A stretch of DNA of 64,000 bases from Verrucosispora sioxanthis. GTDB taxonomy: Bacteria > Actinomycetota > Actinomycetes > Mycobacteriales > Micromonosporaceae. The stretch spans positions 372,001 through 436,000 of the forward strand of contig NZ_SAIY01000005.1 of NCBI RefSeq assembly GCF_010560025.1, written 5' to 3'. Shown in pieces: positions 33,492-42,217 of the stretch. Position numbers and translations under genes: made by a program. Each line of letters begins with the position of its first letter. The stretch's first letter is position 1. The notes beneath the pieces were generated by a model, which saw nothing but the letters and a program-made list of their open reading frames with translations, made no database searches and was not told the origin of the DNA.

Positions 33492-35420
33492 TCAGGGGGT
33501 GCGGATGGCGTCCAGGGCCAGGAGGGCTACGTGGAGGGAGAGGCAGGCGTCGACCGAGTCGAGGTCGACGTCGAGGACCCGGCCGATCCGGGCCAGCCGC
33601 TCGTAGAACGCCGGGCGGGACAGGTGGGCGACGGACGCCGCCGCCGACTTGTTCCGGCCCTGCTCCAGGTAGGCGCGTAGGGTACCGAGCAACTGCTCCC
33701 GGGGATGTTGCGCGTCGTAGGCGAGTAGCGCGCCGAGCTGCCGCTCGACGAAGGTCTGCACCCGGGGCTCGTCACGCAGCAGGTGCAGCAGTCCGGCCAA
33801 CCCGACATGCGGCAGCCGGAAGATCGGCAGGTCACGTCGGTCCCGGCGGGCCGCGTCGGCGACCTGACGGGCCTCGATCAGTGACCGGCGCGCCTCCCGC
33901 AGGCTGCCCACGCCGGATCCGGCGGCGATCAGCAGCCCGGCGACGGACCGTCGGCCGGCACTCAGTACCAGCGCCTCATCGGAACGGCTGGACGCTGGCG
34001 GGTCGGGGCGGGACCGGCGCAGCGCGGCGGCGAAGGCGGACAGTGCCCGCTCCTCCGCCGCCGCGTCCGGCAGGGCGAGTAGGACGCCCACCGTCTGGTC
34101 GTCCAGGGCGCTCGTGAGCCCGGTCAGCCCGGCCTCGCGCAGCGCCTGTCCGGCGGCCTCGGCGAGGTCGCGCAACCGGGCCGGCCCGGTGTCGGCGTGG
34201 TCGAGCACCTCGCCGGAGCGTCCCGGCTCGGTGAGCGGCCCGCTGCCCGCCGGTTGACGGTGGCGCACGGTCTCCGCACCGACGTCGTCGACCCGGTGGC
34301 GGACCACCACGCCGACGAGCAGACGGCGTTCCAGCACCACCCCGAGCGCCCGCGCCCGCAGGGCCACCTCGTCCACCGGCCAGGAATGGTCGAGCAGGGC
34401 GGTGAGCAGGGTCCGGTGCAGTTGGCGTTCCAGCCCTTCGGCGTCGCGTCGGATCAGCCGACCGAGGGCCAGCGTGGAGGCGGCCCGCTCCACCAGAATG
34501 GTCAGCCTGGTCGGTGGCGCCGAGAACGAGCCGCCGTCTCCGGCCGGGACCGCGTCGGCCCGTCCGGAGGCCGACGCCGAGGCGGACCGCCCACCAGCCG
34601 ACGCCGGAACAGACCGCCCACCAGCCGACGCCGAGGCAGACCGCCCGTCGGCTGGCACCGGCAACGGCTGCCCGCCAGCCAGGTCGCCACCGGGCGGCCA
34701 GCGCAGCAGCAGCCGCCCCCAGTCCTGCCCCCGGGCACCCACCATGGTGACCAGCCAGCCCCGGTCCGGGTCGTACGCCGTCCGACCCTCGGGCCGGATC
34801 CGCCGTGAGTGCTGCTCCCACCCGTCCAGCAGCAGCTCGGCGCTCTCCCCCGCCGGGTCGTACGCCAGCACCTGGCGGGACAGGTTCTCCAACACCACCG
34901 GGCAGCCGGACAACTCGGCCGCCTGCCGGACCACCTCCCCCGGGTCCGCCCCCTCCACCGACAGCTCGGTGAACCGCTGGTGGATCTCCTCGGTGGCCCG
35001 CAGCTCGGTGAGCTGGGCGTCCACGATCAGGGCGTGCACCGCCTCGGTGATCCGCACGAACGGGGTGGCCCGGCGCAGCTCCACCAGCGGCAACCCGTGC
35101 CTTTCGGCGGCGGCCACCATCACCCGGGGTACGCCGTCGAGGTAGCGCCGACCCAACTCGACCACCAGTCCGGAGACGCCGACGCCGGCCAGGTCACCGA
35201 TGAAGGCCCGCAACCCGGTGTCGTCGCCGGGCAGCCCGATACCCGTGGTGAGCACCAGCTCGCCGCCGCCGAGCAGGGTGGCGATGTCCGGTACCTCGGC
35301 GACGTGCACCCAGCGCACCCGACGGTCCAGTCCGCTCTCCCCCGCGACCAGGCGCGGCGCGCCGTGGCGGACCGGGTCCAGGGCGAGGACCTCACGCACG
35401 GTAGGGAACACCCGCGACAC
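33492..35420 (-). CDS. PucR-family transcriptional regulator
   Basis: A protein of 642 residues. The N-terminal PucR domain (FPTVREVLALDPVRHGAPRLVAG, residues 5-120, with GGGELVLTTGIGL), a GGDEF-like middle and a C-terminal PucR helix-turn-helix are present. The last part reads RDLPIFRLPHVGLAGLLHLL, LGTLRAYLEQGRNKSAAASVAHLSRPAFYERLARIGRVLDVDL. Such proteins regulate purine, amino-acid or GABA catabolism. A 9-residue tandem repeat (ASAGGRSAS-like) is inserted near residues 250-285, probably a linker. No catabolic operon is adjacent, so the target is open. Confidence 0.85.
   Translation of the reverse strand: MSRVFPTVREVLALDPVRHGAPRLVAGESGLDRRVRWVHVAEVPDIATLLGGGELVLTTGIGLPGDDTGLRAFIGDLAGVGVSGLVVELGRRYLDGVPRVMVAAAERHGLPLVELRRATPFVRITEAVHALIVDAQLTELRATEEIHQRFTELSVEGADPGEVVRQAAELSGCPVVLENLSRQVLAYDPAGESAELLLDGWEQHSRRIRPEGRTAYDPDRGWLVTMVGARGQDWGRLLLRWPPGGDLAGGQPLPVPADGRSASASAGGRSVPASAGGRSASASASGRADAVPAGDGGSFSAPPTRLTILVERAASTLALGRLIRRDAEGLERQLHRTLLTALLDHSWPVDEVALRARALGVVLERRLLVGVVVRHRVDDVGAETVRHRQPAGSGPLTEPGRSGEVLDHADTGPARLRDLAEAAGQALREAGLTGLTSALDDQTVGVLLALPDAAAEERALSAFAAALRRSRPDPPASSRSDEALVLSAGRRSVAGLLIAAGSGVGSLREARRSLIEARQVADAARRDRRDLPIFRLPHVGLAGLLHLLRDEPRVQTFVERQLGALLAYDAQHPREQLLGTLRAYLEQGRNKSAAASVAHLSRPAFYERLARIGRVLDVDLDSVDACLSLHVALLALDAIRTP
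34567..34660. repeat. 27-bp tandem repeat inside the PucR gene
   Basis: Units starting with GACCGCCCACCAGCCGACGC begin at 34585 and 34612, with a degenerate third at 34639 and a partial one before them. The period is 27 bp, so the frame is kept, giving 9-residue Ser/Ala/Gly repeats in a linker of the regulator. Copy number may vary between strains. Confidence 0.8.
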
Positions 35421-35459
35421 GCTACCGTCCGTGACACGTGGGGGCCGCTTGGCGGTGCC

Positions 35460-36269
35460 TCAGAGTGGGTCGTCGCGGCCGAGTTCCCAGCAGGCCACGG
35501 CGGTGGCGGCGGCGACGTTCAGCGAGTCCACGCCACGGCGCATCGGGATCACCACTCGGGCGTCGCTGGCGGCCATCGCCGCGTCGGTCAGCCCGGTGCC
35601 CTCGGCGCCGAGCAGTAGCGCGGCCCGGGACCGCCGGGCCGGGTCCAGTCGTTGGATGGGCACCGCGTCCGGTGCCGGCGTCATCGCCAGCACGGTGAAC
35701 CCGGCGGCCCGCACGTCGGCCAGCGCCGCCGGCCAGGGTTCCAGCTTCGCGTACGGCACGGCGAAGACCTCACCCATGCTGACCCGTACGCTGCGCCGGT
35801 AGAGCGGGTCGGCGCAGGTTGGCGAGAGCAGCACGGCGTCCACCCCCAGCCCCGCCACCGCCCGGAAGATCGCCCCCAGGTTGGTGTGGTTGTTGACGTC
35901 TTCGAGGATCACCACGCGACCGGCGGCGGCGAGCACCTCACCGGCGGCCGGCAGCGGTTTGCGCCGGAACGAGGCGAGCACACCCCGGTGCACGTGGAAC
36001 CCGGTGGCCTCACGCAGCACGTCGGGGGTGGCGGCGTACACCGGGGCCTCACCGGTGTCGAGGTCGGCCAGTTGGTCGACCCGCTTGGCGTCGACGAGGA
36101 AGGACCGGGCCGGATAGCCGGCCCGCAGCGCCCGCCGCAGCACCAGCTCACCCTCGGCGATGAACAGGCCGTGCGGCGGCTCCCAGCGGGTACGCAGCTC
36201 GACGTCGGTGAGCGCCCGGTAGTCGGCGATCCGCTCGTCGTCGGGCTCGGTGATCAGGTGGACGGGCAC
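35460..36269 (-). CDS. TrmH/SpoU-family RNA 2'-O-methyltransferase
   Basis: A SPOUT-class protein of 269 residues. It has an N-terminal substrate-binding domain (FIAEGELVLRRALRAG and SFLVDAKRV) and the trefoil-knot methyltransferase motifs: motif 1 EDVNNHTNLGAIFR, motif 2 LLLGAEGTGLT and motif 3 IPMRRGVDSLNVAAATAVA. It methylates a ribose 2'-OH of rRNA or tRNA; the site is not predictable. The GTG at 36269 abuts the nested inverted repeat at 36271-36360, so its translation start is inside or beside an RNA hairpin. Confidence 0.9.
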   Translation of the reverse strand: MPVHLITEPDDERIADYRALTDVELRTRWEPPHGLFIAEGELVLRRALRAGYPARSFLVDAKRVDQLADLDTGEAPVYAATPDVLREATGFHVHRGVLASFRRKPLPAAGEVLAAAGRVVILEDVNNHTNLGAIFRAVAGLGVDAVLLSPTCADPLYRRSVRVSMGEVFAVPYAKLEPWPAALADVRAAGFTVLAMTPAPDAVPIQRLDPARRSRAALLLGAEGTGLTDAAMAASDARVVIPMRRGVDSLNVAAATAVACWELGRDDPL

Positions 36270-36270
36270 C

Positions 36271-36360
36271 CGCCGATTCTGCCGGACCCCCCGACACCGG
36301 ACACCGCAGGTGCCGGCGGTACGCCGGCACCTGCGGGGTGATCGTCCGGCAGAATCGGCG
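36271..36360. repeat. Nested double inverted repeat (17-bp outer, 15-bp inner, both perfect)
   Basis: The outer arms CGCCGATTCTGCCGGAC (36271-36287) and their exact complement (36344-36360) enclose inner arms CCGCAGGTGCCGGCG (36304-36318) and complement (36322-36336) with a 3-nt loop. It lies between the same-strand VOC and RNA methyltransferase genes, immediately before the GTG of the latter. It can form a long branched hairpin or cruciform: a terminator for the upstream unit or a translation control element. Confidence 0.85.
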
Positions 36361-36366
36361 GGACGG

Positions 36367-36752
<386 letters not shown>

Positions 36753-36756
<4 letters not shown>

Positions 36757-37052
36757 GGGTCTGGTGCCTCTCGGTCGATGGGCCACCGCTCGACGATCGA
36801 GCGCAGCGGGCTGGTGTCGATGTGGTGGAACTTGTAGCGGCCTGCTCGCCGAGTGCGGACCAGACCGGCCTGTTCGAGCACCGCGAGGTGCTGTGAGATC
36901 GCCTGGCGCGAGGAGGTCAGATGGTGCTTCATGGTCAGACGGCTGCAGATCTCGAAGAGCGTCTGACCGTCCCGGTCGATCAACTCGTCCAGGATCGTGC
37001 GTCGCGTCGCGTCACCGATGGCCTTGAACAACAGGTCAGGGTCGGCGTCCAC
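36753..37052 (-). CDS. ArsR-family transcriptional regulator, probably leaderless
   Basis: A winged-helix regulator of about 99 residues (LLFKAIGDATRRTILDELIDRDG, HHLTSSRQAISQHLAVLEQAGLVRTRRAGRYKFHHI). No metal-binding cysteine pair is present, so it belongs to the VOC/SdpR-like subgroup rather than metal sensors. I start at GTG 37052, where a transcript from the promoter at 37060-37089 should begin, so the mRNA would have no leader; a GTG two codons earlier is also possible. It is coupled to the VOC gene by GTGA. The palindrome in its own promoter suggests autorepression. Confidence 0.85.
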
Positions 37053-37059
37053 AGACACA

Positions 37060-37089
37060 GTTATAGGCAAGTGGCTGCTTGCCTGTCAA
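37060..37089 (-). promoter_or_regulatory. Promoter with ArsR operator in the -35/-10 spacer
   Basis: On the minus strand TTGACA (37089-37084) and TATAAC (37065-37060) are 18 bp apart. The spacer holds the inverted repeat AGGCAAG-N6-CTTGCCT (37065-37084), as expected for a repressor that blocks RNA polymerase. GTG 37052 lies about 7 nt after the -10. Confidence 0.75.
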
Positions 37090-37631
37090 GCGGACCCGGC
37101 ACCGATGATCCAACCGGGTGGGACGTGGTCGGTCAGCCAGACGCCGTTGACGGCCCGGTAGAAGACGAACCCGTGGCGGTGCATGCCGGCCGCGTCGATG
37201 CTCAGCACCACCGGGACACCGCGTCGGGCACCGACCGTGGCGGCGGTCTCCGGGTCCACCGACAGGTGGACGTGGGTACGACCGCGTGGTCGCAGCCCCT
37301 CCGCGCGGATGCCGGGCAGGTGACGGGCCACCGTGCCGTGGTAGAGCAGCGACGGCGGCACCACGGAATCGAGCCGCAGGTCGACGCGGACCGAGTGGCC
37401 CTGCGCGGCCCGGATCCGCCCGGCGCGCAGCTCGAACCGCCGCTTGTCGGTACCGGCGACCAGCTCGGCGAGCACCTGCCGGCTGACCGGACGGCCGTGC
37501 CGGGCGAGCGCGGCAAGCAGCACGTTCACCTCGACCCAGCCGCTCCCGTCCAGCGTGATGTCGATGGCGTCCGGACGATGACGGAGCACGTACGCGAGGA
37601 ACCTGCTGGCAGCGGTGAGCCGGTCGGTCAC
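37086..37631 (-). CDS. kptA: RNA 2'-phosphotransferase (Tpt1/KptA)
   Basis: A protein of 181 residues. KptA/Tpt1 removes an internal 2'-phosphate from RNA with NAD+, forming ADP-ribose 1'',2''-cyclic phosphate. Family features are the N-terminal RFLAYVLRHRPDAIDITLDGSGWVEVNVLL, the RNA-binding RFELRAGRIRAAQGHS, PPSLLYHGTVARHLPGI, THVHLSVD and the NAD-binding end FYRAVNGVWLTDHVPP. Arg, His, Arg and Arg in these blocks correspond to the catalytic set. GTG 37631 overlaps the LysR stop by 4 bp (GTGA). In bacteria without a tRNA-splicing ligase its role is open: RNA repair, or ADP-ribose or 2'-phosphate removal. Confidence 0.9.
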   Translation of the reverse strand: MTDRLTAASRFLAYVLRHRPDAIDITLDGSGWVEVNVLLAALARHGRPVSRQVLAELVAGTDKRRFELRAGRIRAAQGHSVRVDLRLDSVVPPSLLYHGTVARHLPGIRAEGLRPRGRTHVHLSVDPETAATVGARRGVPVVLSIDAAGMHRHGFVFYRAVNGVWLTDHVPPGWIIGAGSA

Positions 37632-38491
37632 CGGTCCGTGCCGAACTGGTCGAGCAGGTCCCGCACCACGGGCCGTCGAGCAGGCCGCCAGGTGGCCCAG
37701 TACCGGACCTCCGGCAGGCCGTGGATCGGGACGGCACGCAGACCGTCGGGCAGCCCGACACATCCGTTGACCACGGTGGCGCCGACCCCCAACGCGGCCA
37801 GGTGCACCAGCAGGTCCCAGCCGTCGACCTCGGCGGCGACCTGCCAGCGCACGCCCGCGTCGTGCAGGGCACGGTCCAGCGCCCTGCGATGCGGGCGCCC
37901 GGCCGGCGGTACGACGAGATCCAGGCCGTCGAGATCACCGAGCCGGACCTGCCGGCGCGTGGCGAGCGGGTGCTCGGCACCGAGTACGAGCACCTGCCGG
38001 TAGGCGGCGATCTGTCTCGCCTCGACCTGCCGGCCGGGCGGATCGTGGGCGACCACGGCCAGGTCGGCCCGCCCACTGGTGACGGCGGCGAGGGCGGCGT
38101 CCCGGTCAGCGGTGATCACGTGGACCCGGCGACCCTGGCGGCCGATCCGCTCGATCGATTCGCCGATCACCCACCGCAGCGCGCCCCGGCCGGCCGCGAT
38201 GGTGAGCGTCGGCGCGGACTCGTGGTCCAGCTCGCGCAGGAACTCCTCGGCCCGGCGGCGTGAGTCGAGCGCGTACGCGGCGAGGCGGTCACCGGCGGCC
38301 GTCAGCGTCAGCCGGCGACCGTCGCGCTCGTACAGCTCCACGCCGAGCGCGGTGGCGAGCTTCCGGATCTTCACGTGCAGGGACGGCTGGCTGATGTGCA
38401 GCTCCCGCGCGGCGGTGGTGAAGTTGCGGTGCTCGGCGAAGACCGCGAACGAGCGCAGCGCGTCGGCTTCCAGCAGGTCCCGCCCGTCCAT
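37628..38491 (-). CDS. LysR-family transcriptional regulator
   Basis: A 287-residue protein with a typical LysR winged helix (LRSFAVFAEHRNFTTAARELHISQPSLHVKIRKLATALGVELYERDGR, residues 12-60) and a periplasmic-binding-like sensor domain. It is coupled by GTGA to kptA and divergent from a HAD-like hydrolase gene, with an AACTAT/ATAGTT inverted repeat between them, so it most likely regulates the hydrolase and itself, and perhaps kptA. Confidence 0.9.
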   Translation of the reverse strand: MDGRDLLEADALRSFAVFAEHRNFTTAARELHISQPSLHVKIRKLATALGVELYERDGRRLTLTAAGDRLAAYALDSRRRAEEFLRELDHESAPTLTIAAGRGALRWVIGESIERIGRQGRRVHVITADRDAALAAVTSGRADLAVVAHDPPGRQVEARQIAAYRQVLVLGAEHPLATRRQVRLGDLDGLDLVVPPAGRPHRRALDRALHDAGVRWQVAAEVDGWDLLVHLAALGVGATVVNGCVGLPDGLRAVPIHGLPEVRYWATWRPARRPVVRDLLDQFGTDR

Positions 38492-38498
38492 AGTCGGT

Positions 38499-38527
38499 AA
38501 CTATAGGGGGCATCGCGAACAATAGTT
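38499..38527. promoter_or_regulatory. Candidate LysR operator AACTAT-N17-ATAGTT
   Basis: The palindromic ends AACTAT (38499-38504) and ATAGTT (38522-38527) sit in the 71-bp gap between the divergent LysR and HAD genes. The right-hand spacing is typical of LysR recognition and activation sites. Confidence 0.45.
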
Positions 38528-38562
38528 CCGGATGGTAGTGAGCGCGCCGCATCCTGAGCGGC

Positions 38563-39087
38563 ATGACGAACATCCTCCCCCGCCTCGGCATCGACATCGG
38601 CCGGGTGATCATCGACGGTCCGGCCCATCCGGGCGGCGGTGACACCGCCTTCTTCAGCGGGGACGAGGCGACCATGCTGGCCACCCCCGAGGTGCCCGGT
38701 GCCGTCGAGACCATCGCCCGCCTCGTCCCCCTGTTCGACGGCCGGGTGTGGCTGGTCTCCAAGTGCGGCCCGCGCGTGCAGGCCCGTACCCTGCGCTGGC
38801 TCGCCGGCCACGACTTCCACCGGCGCAGCGGCGTCCCCCACGACCACGTCCGGTTCTGCCGGGCGCGGGCCGACAAGCGGGCCCACTGCCGCGACCTCGC
38901 CCTCACCCACTTCGTCGACGACCATCCCGAGGTGCACGCCGCCATCCGGGGCACCGTCGCCCACCAGTACTTCTTCGGACCCCAGCGCCGACCGGTGCCC
39001 GCCTACGGCCGACCGACACCAACCTGGGCCGATGTGGAACGCCTCGTCCTGCGTACGCTGCACGTCGCAACCCCGCCGAGTCCCTGA
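38563..39087 (+). CDS. HAD-like hydrolase
   Basis: This protein of 174 residues shows HAD features in changed form: an N-terminal LGIDIGRVIID strand in place of DxDxT, VPLFDGRVWLVSKCG as the second strand with Ser, and LTHFVDDHPEVHAAI as the acidic motif. Some such proteins act on small phosphates or nucleotides. It is divergent from the LysR-kptA pair, which suggests one regulon for RNA or nucleotide repair. The conserved first aspartate is present (GIDIG), so activity is possible but not certain. Confidence 0.6.
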   Translation: MTNILPRLGIDIGRVIIDGPAHPGGGDTAFFSGDEATMLATPEVPGAVETIARLVPLFDGRVWLVSKCGPRVQARTLRWLAGHDFHRRSGVPHDHVRFCRARADKRAHCRDLALTHFVDDHPEVHAAIRGTVAHQYFFGPQRRPVPAYGRPTPTWADVERLVLRTLHVATPPSP

Positions 39088-39239
39088 CCGCGACCGTCGC
39101 TGGTGGTGCTCAGCGACCGAGGCGTCACGGCGGTACGCCCGGGCGGCGGCGGGTGGCCGGCGCCGCCACTCGCCAGACGGGACGGTGCGGGGCACCGATC
39201 ACCACCGGTACGGACATCGACCTCCACGGCAGACCGTCT

Positions 39240-39279
39240 GGGTGCGTTTGTTGTCGTTCCCACGACAACAAACGCACCC
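39240..39279. repeat. Perfect 17-bp inverted repeat in the intergenic region after the HAD gene
   Basis: GGGTGCGTTTGTTGTCG and its exact complement flank a 6-nt loop (TTCCCA). It lies in the 507-bp region between converging genes, 153 bp beyond the HAD stop and next to the DUF5753-like fragment. It is probably a terminator-like stem-loop. Confidence 0.7.
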
Positions 39280-39311
39280 ACAGCAGGCGCAGGACCGAGC
39301 CGCCGGACGTT

Positions 39312-39425
39312 GGCCGGCTCGTCGCGGTGATCGACGAGTCCGTGCTGCGCCGCCGGGACGCCATCATGGCCGAGCAGCTCGCGCACCTGCTGCGGACGGC
39401 CGAGCTACCGCCCGTCCGCATCCAG
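39312..39425 (+). pseudogene. Remnant of a DUF5753/XRE-type regulator
   Basis: Within an otherwise gene-free 507-bp stretch (39088-39594), one frame reads LVAVIDESVLRRRDAIMAEQ and goes on AHLLRTAELPPVRIQ. This resembles the conserved block of actinobacterial helix-turn-helix/DUF5753 regulators (IEEAALRRP...MRAQLRHLLELAELPNVTVQ). No start and no helix-turn-helix are present and the ORF continues into noise, so I read it as a decayed fragment. The rest of the stretch holds the 17-bp inverted repeat and nothing else I recognise. Confidence 0.45.
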
Positions 39426-39594
39426 AGATCGTCCCCGCCAGCGCCGGCCCTCGCAGGCCCGACCGCGCTCGCGAGTTGCGGCATGTTGCGCCTTCCCGCT
39501 CCGCTGACACCCCAAGATGCCGCAACCCGCGAGCACAGCCACCGGGCGGGCCGCACGGCCGCCGGGTGCGCAGCGCGTGCCGGCAGCGCGGTGG

Positions 39595-41841
39595 TCAGGG
39601 TGGCGACAGTCGTGACAGCGTGCGGTGGGCGTCCTCGGCCGCCGGGTCACCGAGATCGTCGAGGATCTGCGCCGCCCGTCGCCACGCGTCGACGGCCCCG
39701 GGGACGTCGCCCGTCGCCTCGCGCGCCTCGCCGAGCCGCTGGAGGGTCTCGGCCTCGTGGTAGCGGTCGGCGGACTCGCGGAACAGCGCGATGGCCTCCT
39801 CGTAGCAGCCGGCCGCCCGATCGTGCTCGCCCAACCGGGCGTGGGCGAAACCCAGACTGTCCAACGTCGCCGCCTGGCCGTTGTGGTCGCCGCTCGCCCG
39901 TTGCTGCGCGAGCGCCTCGGTGCAGCTCTCGATCGCCCGTGGGTAGTCCCCGGTGGCGGCGTAGAGCCAGCCGACCGCGTTCAACGCCCGAGCCTCCCCG
40001 GCGCGGTTGCCGACCGACCGGTAGAGCCGCAGCGCCTCCTGACCGTGGCGCAGCCCCTCCTCGGGTCGCCCCCGCATGTAGCAGACCTCGGCGTGGTTGT
40101 GCAGCGTGAGCGCCTGACCGGTGGGGTCGTCCAGTCGCCGGTGCAGCTCCAGTGCGCACAGCAGCCGTTTCTCCGCCGCGTCGAGGTCGCCGAGGCGGGT
40201 CTGGGCGCGGGACAGCAACCGGTTGGCGACGGCTTGGCCGGCCAGGTCGTCGACGCGCTCGGCCGCGGCGAGGGCGACCTGTTGGGCGGCGCGTTGCTCC
40301 TGCCACAGACCACGCGGGGCGAAGAACGTGGTGAGCGCCCAGGCCAGTTGCCAGGCGTACGCCTCGAAGCCGGTCTCGGCGGCCTGACGCACCGCCCGCA
40401 GCAGCACCTGGTGCTCCGCCGCGAACCAGCCGAGCGCGGCGTCGTGGTCCTTCGAGACGGACCTGACGTTCGACGGCACCGCGGGGACCGGGTCGATCGT
40501 CGGCCACTGCGGCTGGAGCAGCACCGCCGCCGGATAGGAGCTGTGCAGGTAGTAGTCGAACAGCCGGTGGCGTGCCTGCCGCGACTCGTCGGCCTTCCCG
40601 GCGGACCGGGTCAGCTCGGCCGCGTACGCGCGGAGCAGGTCGTGGAAGGCGTACCGGCCGGGCAGGTGCTCGGCCAGCAGATGTAGCCGCGTCAGCTCCC
40701 GCAGTGACGACGCGACACTCGCCGGGGTCTGGCCGGTGAGTGCCGCGGCGGCCTCGGCGGTCAGATCCGGACCGGGGTGCAACCCCAGCAGGCGGAACAG
40801 GCGGGCCGCCGGCCGGCTCAGCGCCAGGTAGGACCAGGAGAAGACGGCGCGTACGTCGCCGTCGGCCAACGCGTCCAGCATCGCCTCGTCGGGGCGCAGG
40901 CTGGCGGCGAAGGCGTCGAGCGGAAAGCCGGGATGCAGCGCCATCCGCGCCGCCACGATCGACAACGCCAGCGGCAGCCGGCCGGTCGAGTCGATGATGT
41001 CCGCCGCGGCCGCCGGCTCGGCGGCCAGCCGACCGGCACCGAGCCGACTGGCGAGCAGACTCATCGACTCGGTGCCGGTGAGTACGTTCAGCCGGATCGG
41101 GTGCGCTCCCTCCGCCGCGATCAGCCCGGACAGTTCGTCCCGGCTGGTCACCACGACCACGCAGCCGCCCGCGCCGGGCAGCAGCGGCCGGACCTGCGCC
41201 GAGTCCCGGGCGTTGTCGAGCACCAGCAGCATGCGCCGCTCGGCCAGCAGGCTGCGGTGCAGTCCGACGCGGGCCTCCAGCCCGGCCGGTATGCCGGTGG
41301 CCGGCACGCCGAGCGCCTCGAGGAAGCCGCGCAGGGCGTCGTTCGGATCGACGACGTCGGCCTCGTCGTAGCCCCGAAGATTGACGTAGAGCTGGCCTTC
41401 GGGAAACGAGCCGGCGGCCCGGTGCGCCCAGTGCAGGGCGAGCGCGGTCTTGCCCACCCCGGCCATTCCGGAGATCGTGAAGATGGCCACCGCCGGACGC
41501 TTCGCCGGTTCCGGGTGGCGGCCGGAGTCGAGGGTCTCCAGTTCGGCGCAGCGGCCGACGAAACCCGGCACCGCCAGCGGCAGTTGCTGCGGTCGTTCCC
41601 CCTCCGGGGCGGCCAGGTCGGGGTCGGCGGCGTGGATGAAGTGGACCCGGTCGGCGGCGGACAGGTTGAACGCCTCGGCGAGCAACCGGACCGTCGACGC
41701 GCGCGGCCGGGCCACCCGCCCGCTCTCCACGTCCCGGATGCTGCGCACGGCCAGCCCGGTGGCGGCCGCGACATCCTCCTGGGTCAACCCGAGCCGTCGC
41801 CGGTGGGCCGTCACCATCTGACTGAACCGGGCCATGCCCAT
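39595..41841 (-). CDS. XRE/NB-ARC/TPR regulator (AfsR-like without SARP domain)
   Basis: The protein has 748 residues. An N-terminal XRE helix-turn-helix (RRRLGLTQEDVAAATGLAVRSIRDVESGRVARP, residues 14-47) is followed by an NB-ARC P-loop ATPase (ISGMAGVGKTALALHWAHRA near 122-140; Walker B MLLVLDNAR; GLPL-type motif GRLPLALSIVAAR) and about six TPRs from residue 530 to the end. Such proteins act as ATP-switched transcription regulators, often of secondary metabolism or development. It stands alone here. Starts at ATG 41841 or 41835. A promoter-like TCGACA-N17-TAGAAA lies upstream. Confidence 0.85.
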   Translation of the reverse strand: MGMARFSQMVTAHRRRLGLTQEDVAAATGLAVRSIRDVESGRVARPRASTVRLLAEAFNLSAADRVHFIHAADPDLAAPEGERPQQLPLAVPGFVGRCAELETLDSGRHPEPAKRPAVAIFTISGMAGVGKTALALHWAHRAAGSFPEGQLYVNLRGYDEADVVDPNDALRGFLEALGVPATGIPAGLEARVGLHRSLLAERRMLLVLDNARDSAQVRPLLPGAGGCVVVVTSRDELSGLIAAEGAHPIRLNVLTGTESMSLLASRLGAGRLAAEPAAAADIIDSTGRLPLALSIVAARMALHPGFPLDAFAASLRPDEAMLDALADGDVRAVFSWSYLALSRPAARLFRLLGLHPGPDLTAEAAAALTGQTPASVASSLRELTRLHLLAEHLPGRYAFHDLLRAYAAELTRSAGKADESRQARHRLFDYYLHSSYPAAVLLQPQWPTIDPVPAVPSNVRSVSKDHDAALGWFAAEHQVLLRAVRQAAETGFEAYAWQLAWALTTFFAPRGLWQEQRAAQQVALAAAERVDDLAGQAVANRLLSRAQTRLGDLDAAEKRLLCALELHRRLDDPTGQALTLHNHAEVCYMRGRPEEGLRHGQEALRLYRSVGNRAGEARALNAVGWLYAATGDYPRAIESCTEALAQQRASGDHNGQAATLDSLGFAHARLGEHDRAAGCYEEAIALFRESADRYHEAETLQRLGEAREATGDVPGAVDAWRRAAQILDDLGDPAAEDAHRTLSRLSPP

Positions 41842-42217
41842 CCACTCACGGCCTTGGGTCCGAAGTGGACTCTTCAGCCTCTCGACGGGAAAATGGATGT
41901 CCGGTGATGGTTTCTACTGGATGGCGTTGCCCATGTCGAGCCGGAGCCCGACGGCCGGGACGGCGCGGGCGGGTCCGTCTCCTCAGGAGTTGACCATGCT
42001 GTCGGTCGGGTTCTCCGCCACCGCCTCCAGGCTCAGCGTTGAAAAACCGCTGCGGGAGGGTCCCGTTGACAGAAGTGTCACCCGCAGCGGTACCAGGAAC
42101 GCTATTTCCACGATCGGAGGCCATCCAGGAGATTGACCGGCAGTTGACCGGCAGTTGCCGGCTGGACCGCGCCACGCCGACCCGGTGGTCGGCCAGCCGG
42201 GACCATCCGGGCGGCGA
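41842..42217. other. 376-bp intergenic region
   Basis: No convincing gene is seen. It holds the candidate promoter above, the palindrome TGACA-N4-TGTCA (42067-42080), a tandem of TTGACCGGCAG (42133-42143 and 42144-42154), and a minus-strand frame of 32 codons (GTG 42081 to the stop at 41983) ending LEAVAENPTDSMVNS. That frame could be a small peptide but has no supporting features. Confidence 0.5.
41911..41939 (-). promoter_or_regulatory. Candidate promoter of the NB-ARC regulator
   Basis: On the minus strand TCGACA (41939-41934) and TAGAAA (41916-41911) are separated by 17 bp. They lie about 70 bp before the ATG at 41841. Only moderate matches to the consensus. Confidence 0.3.

Noticed and set aside
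41983..42081. Minus-strand 32-codon frame with GTG start
   Set aside because: It might encode a small peptide, but there is no Cys/Ser-rich core, no clear ribosome binding site and no modifying enzyme nearby.
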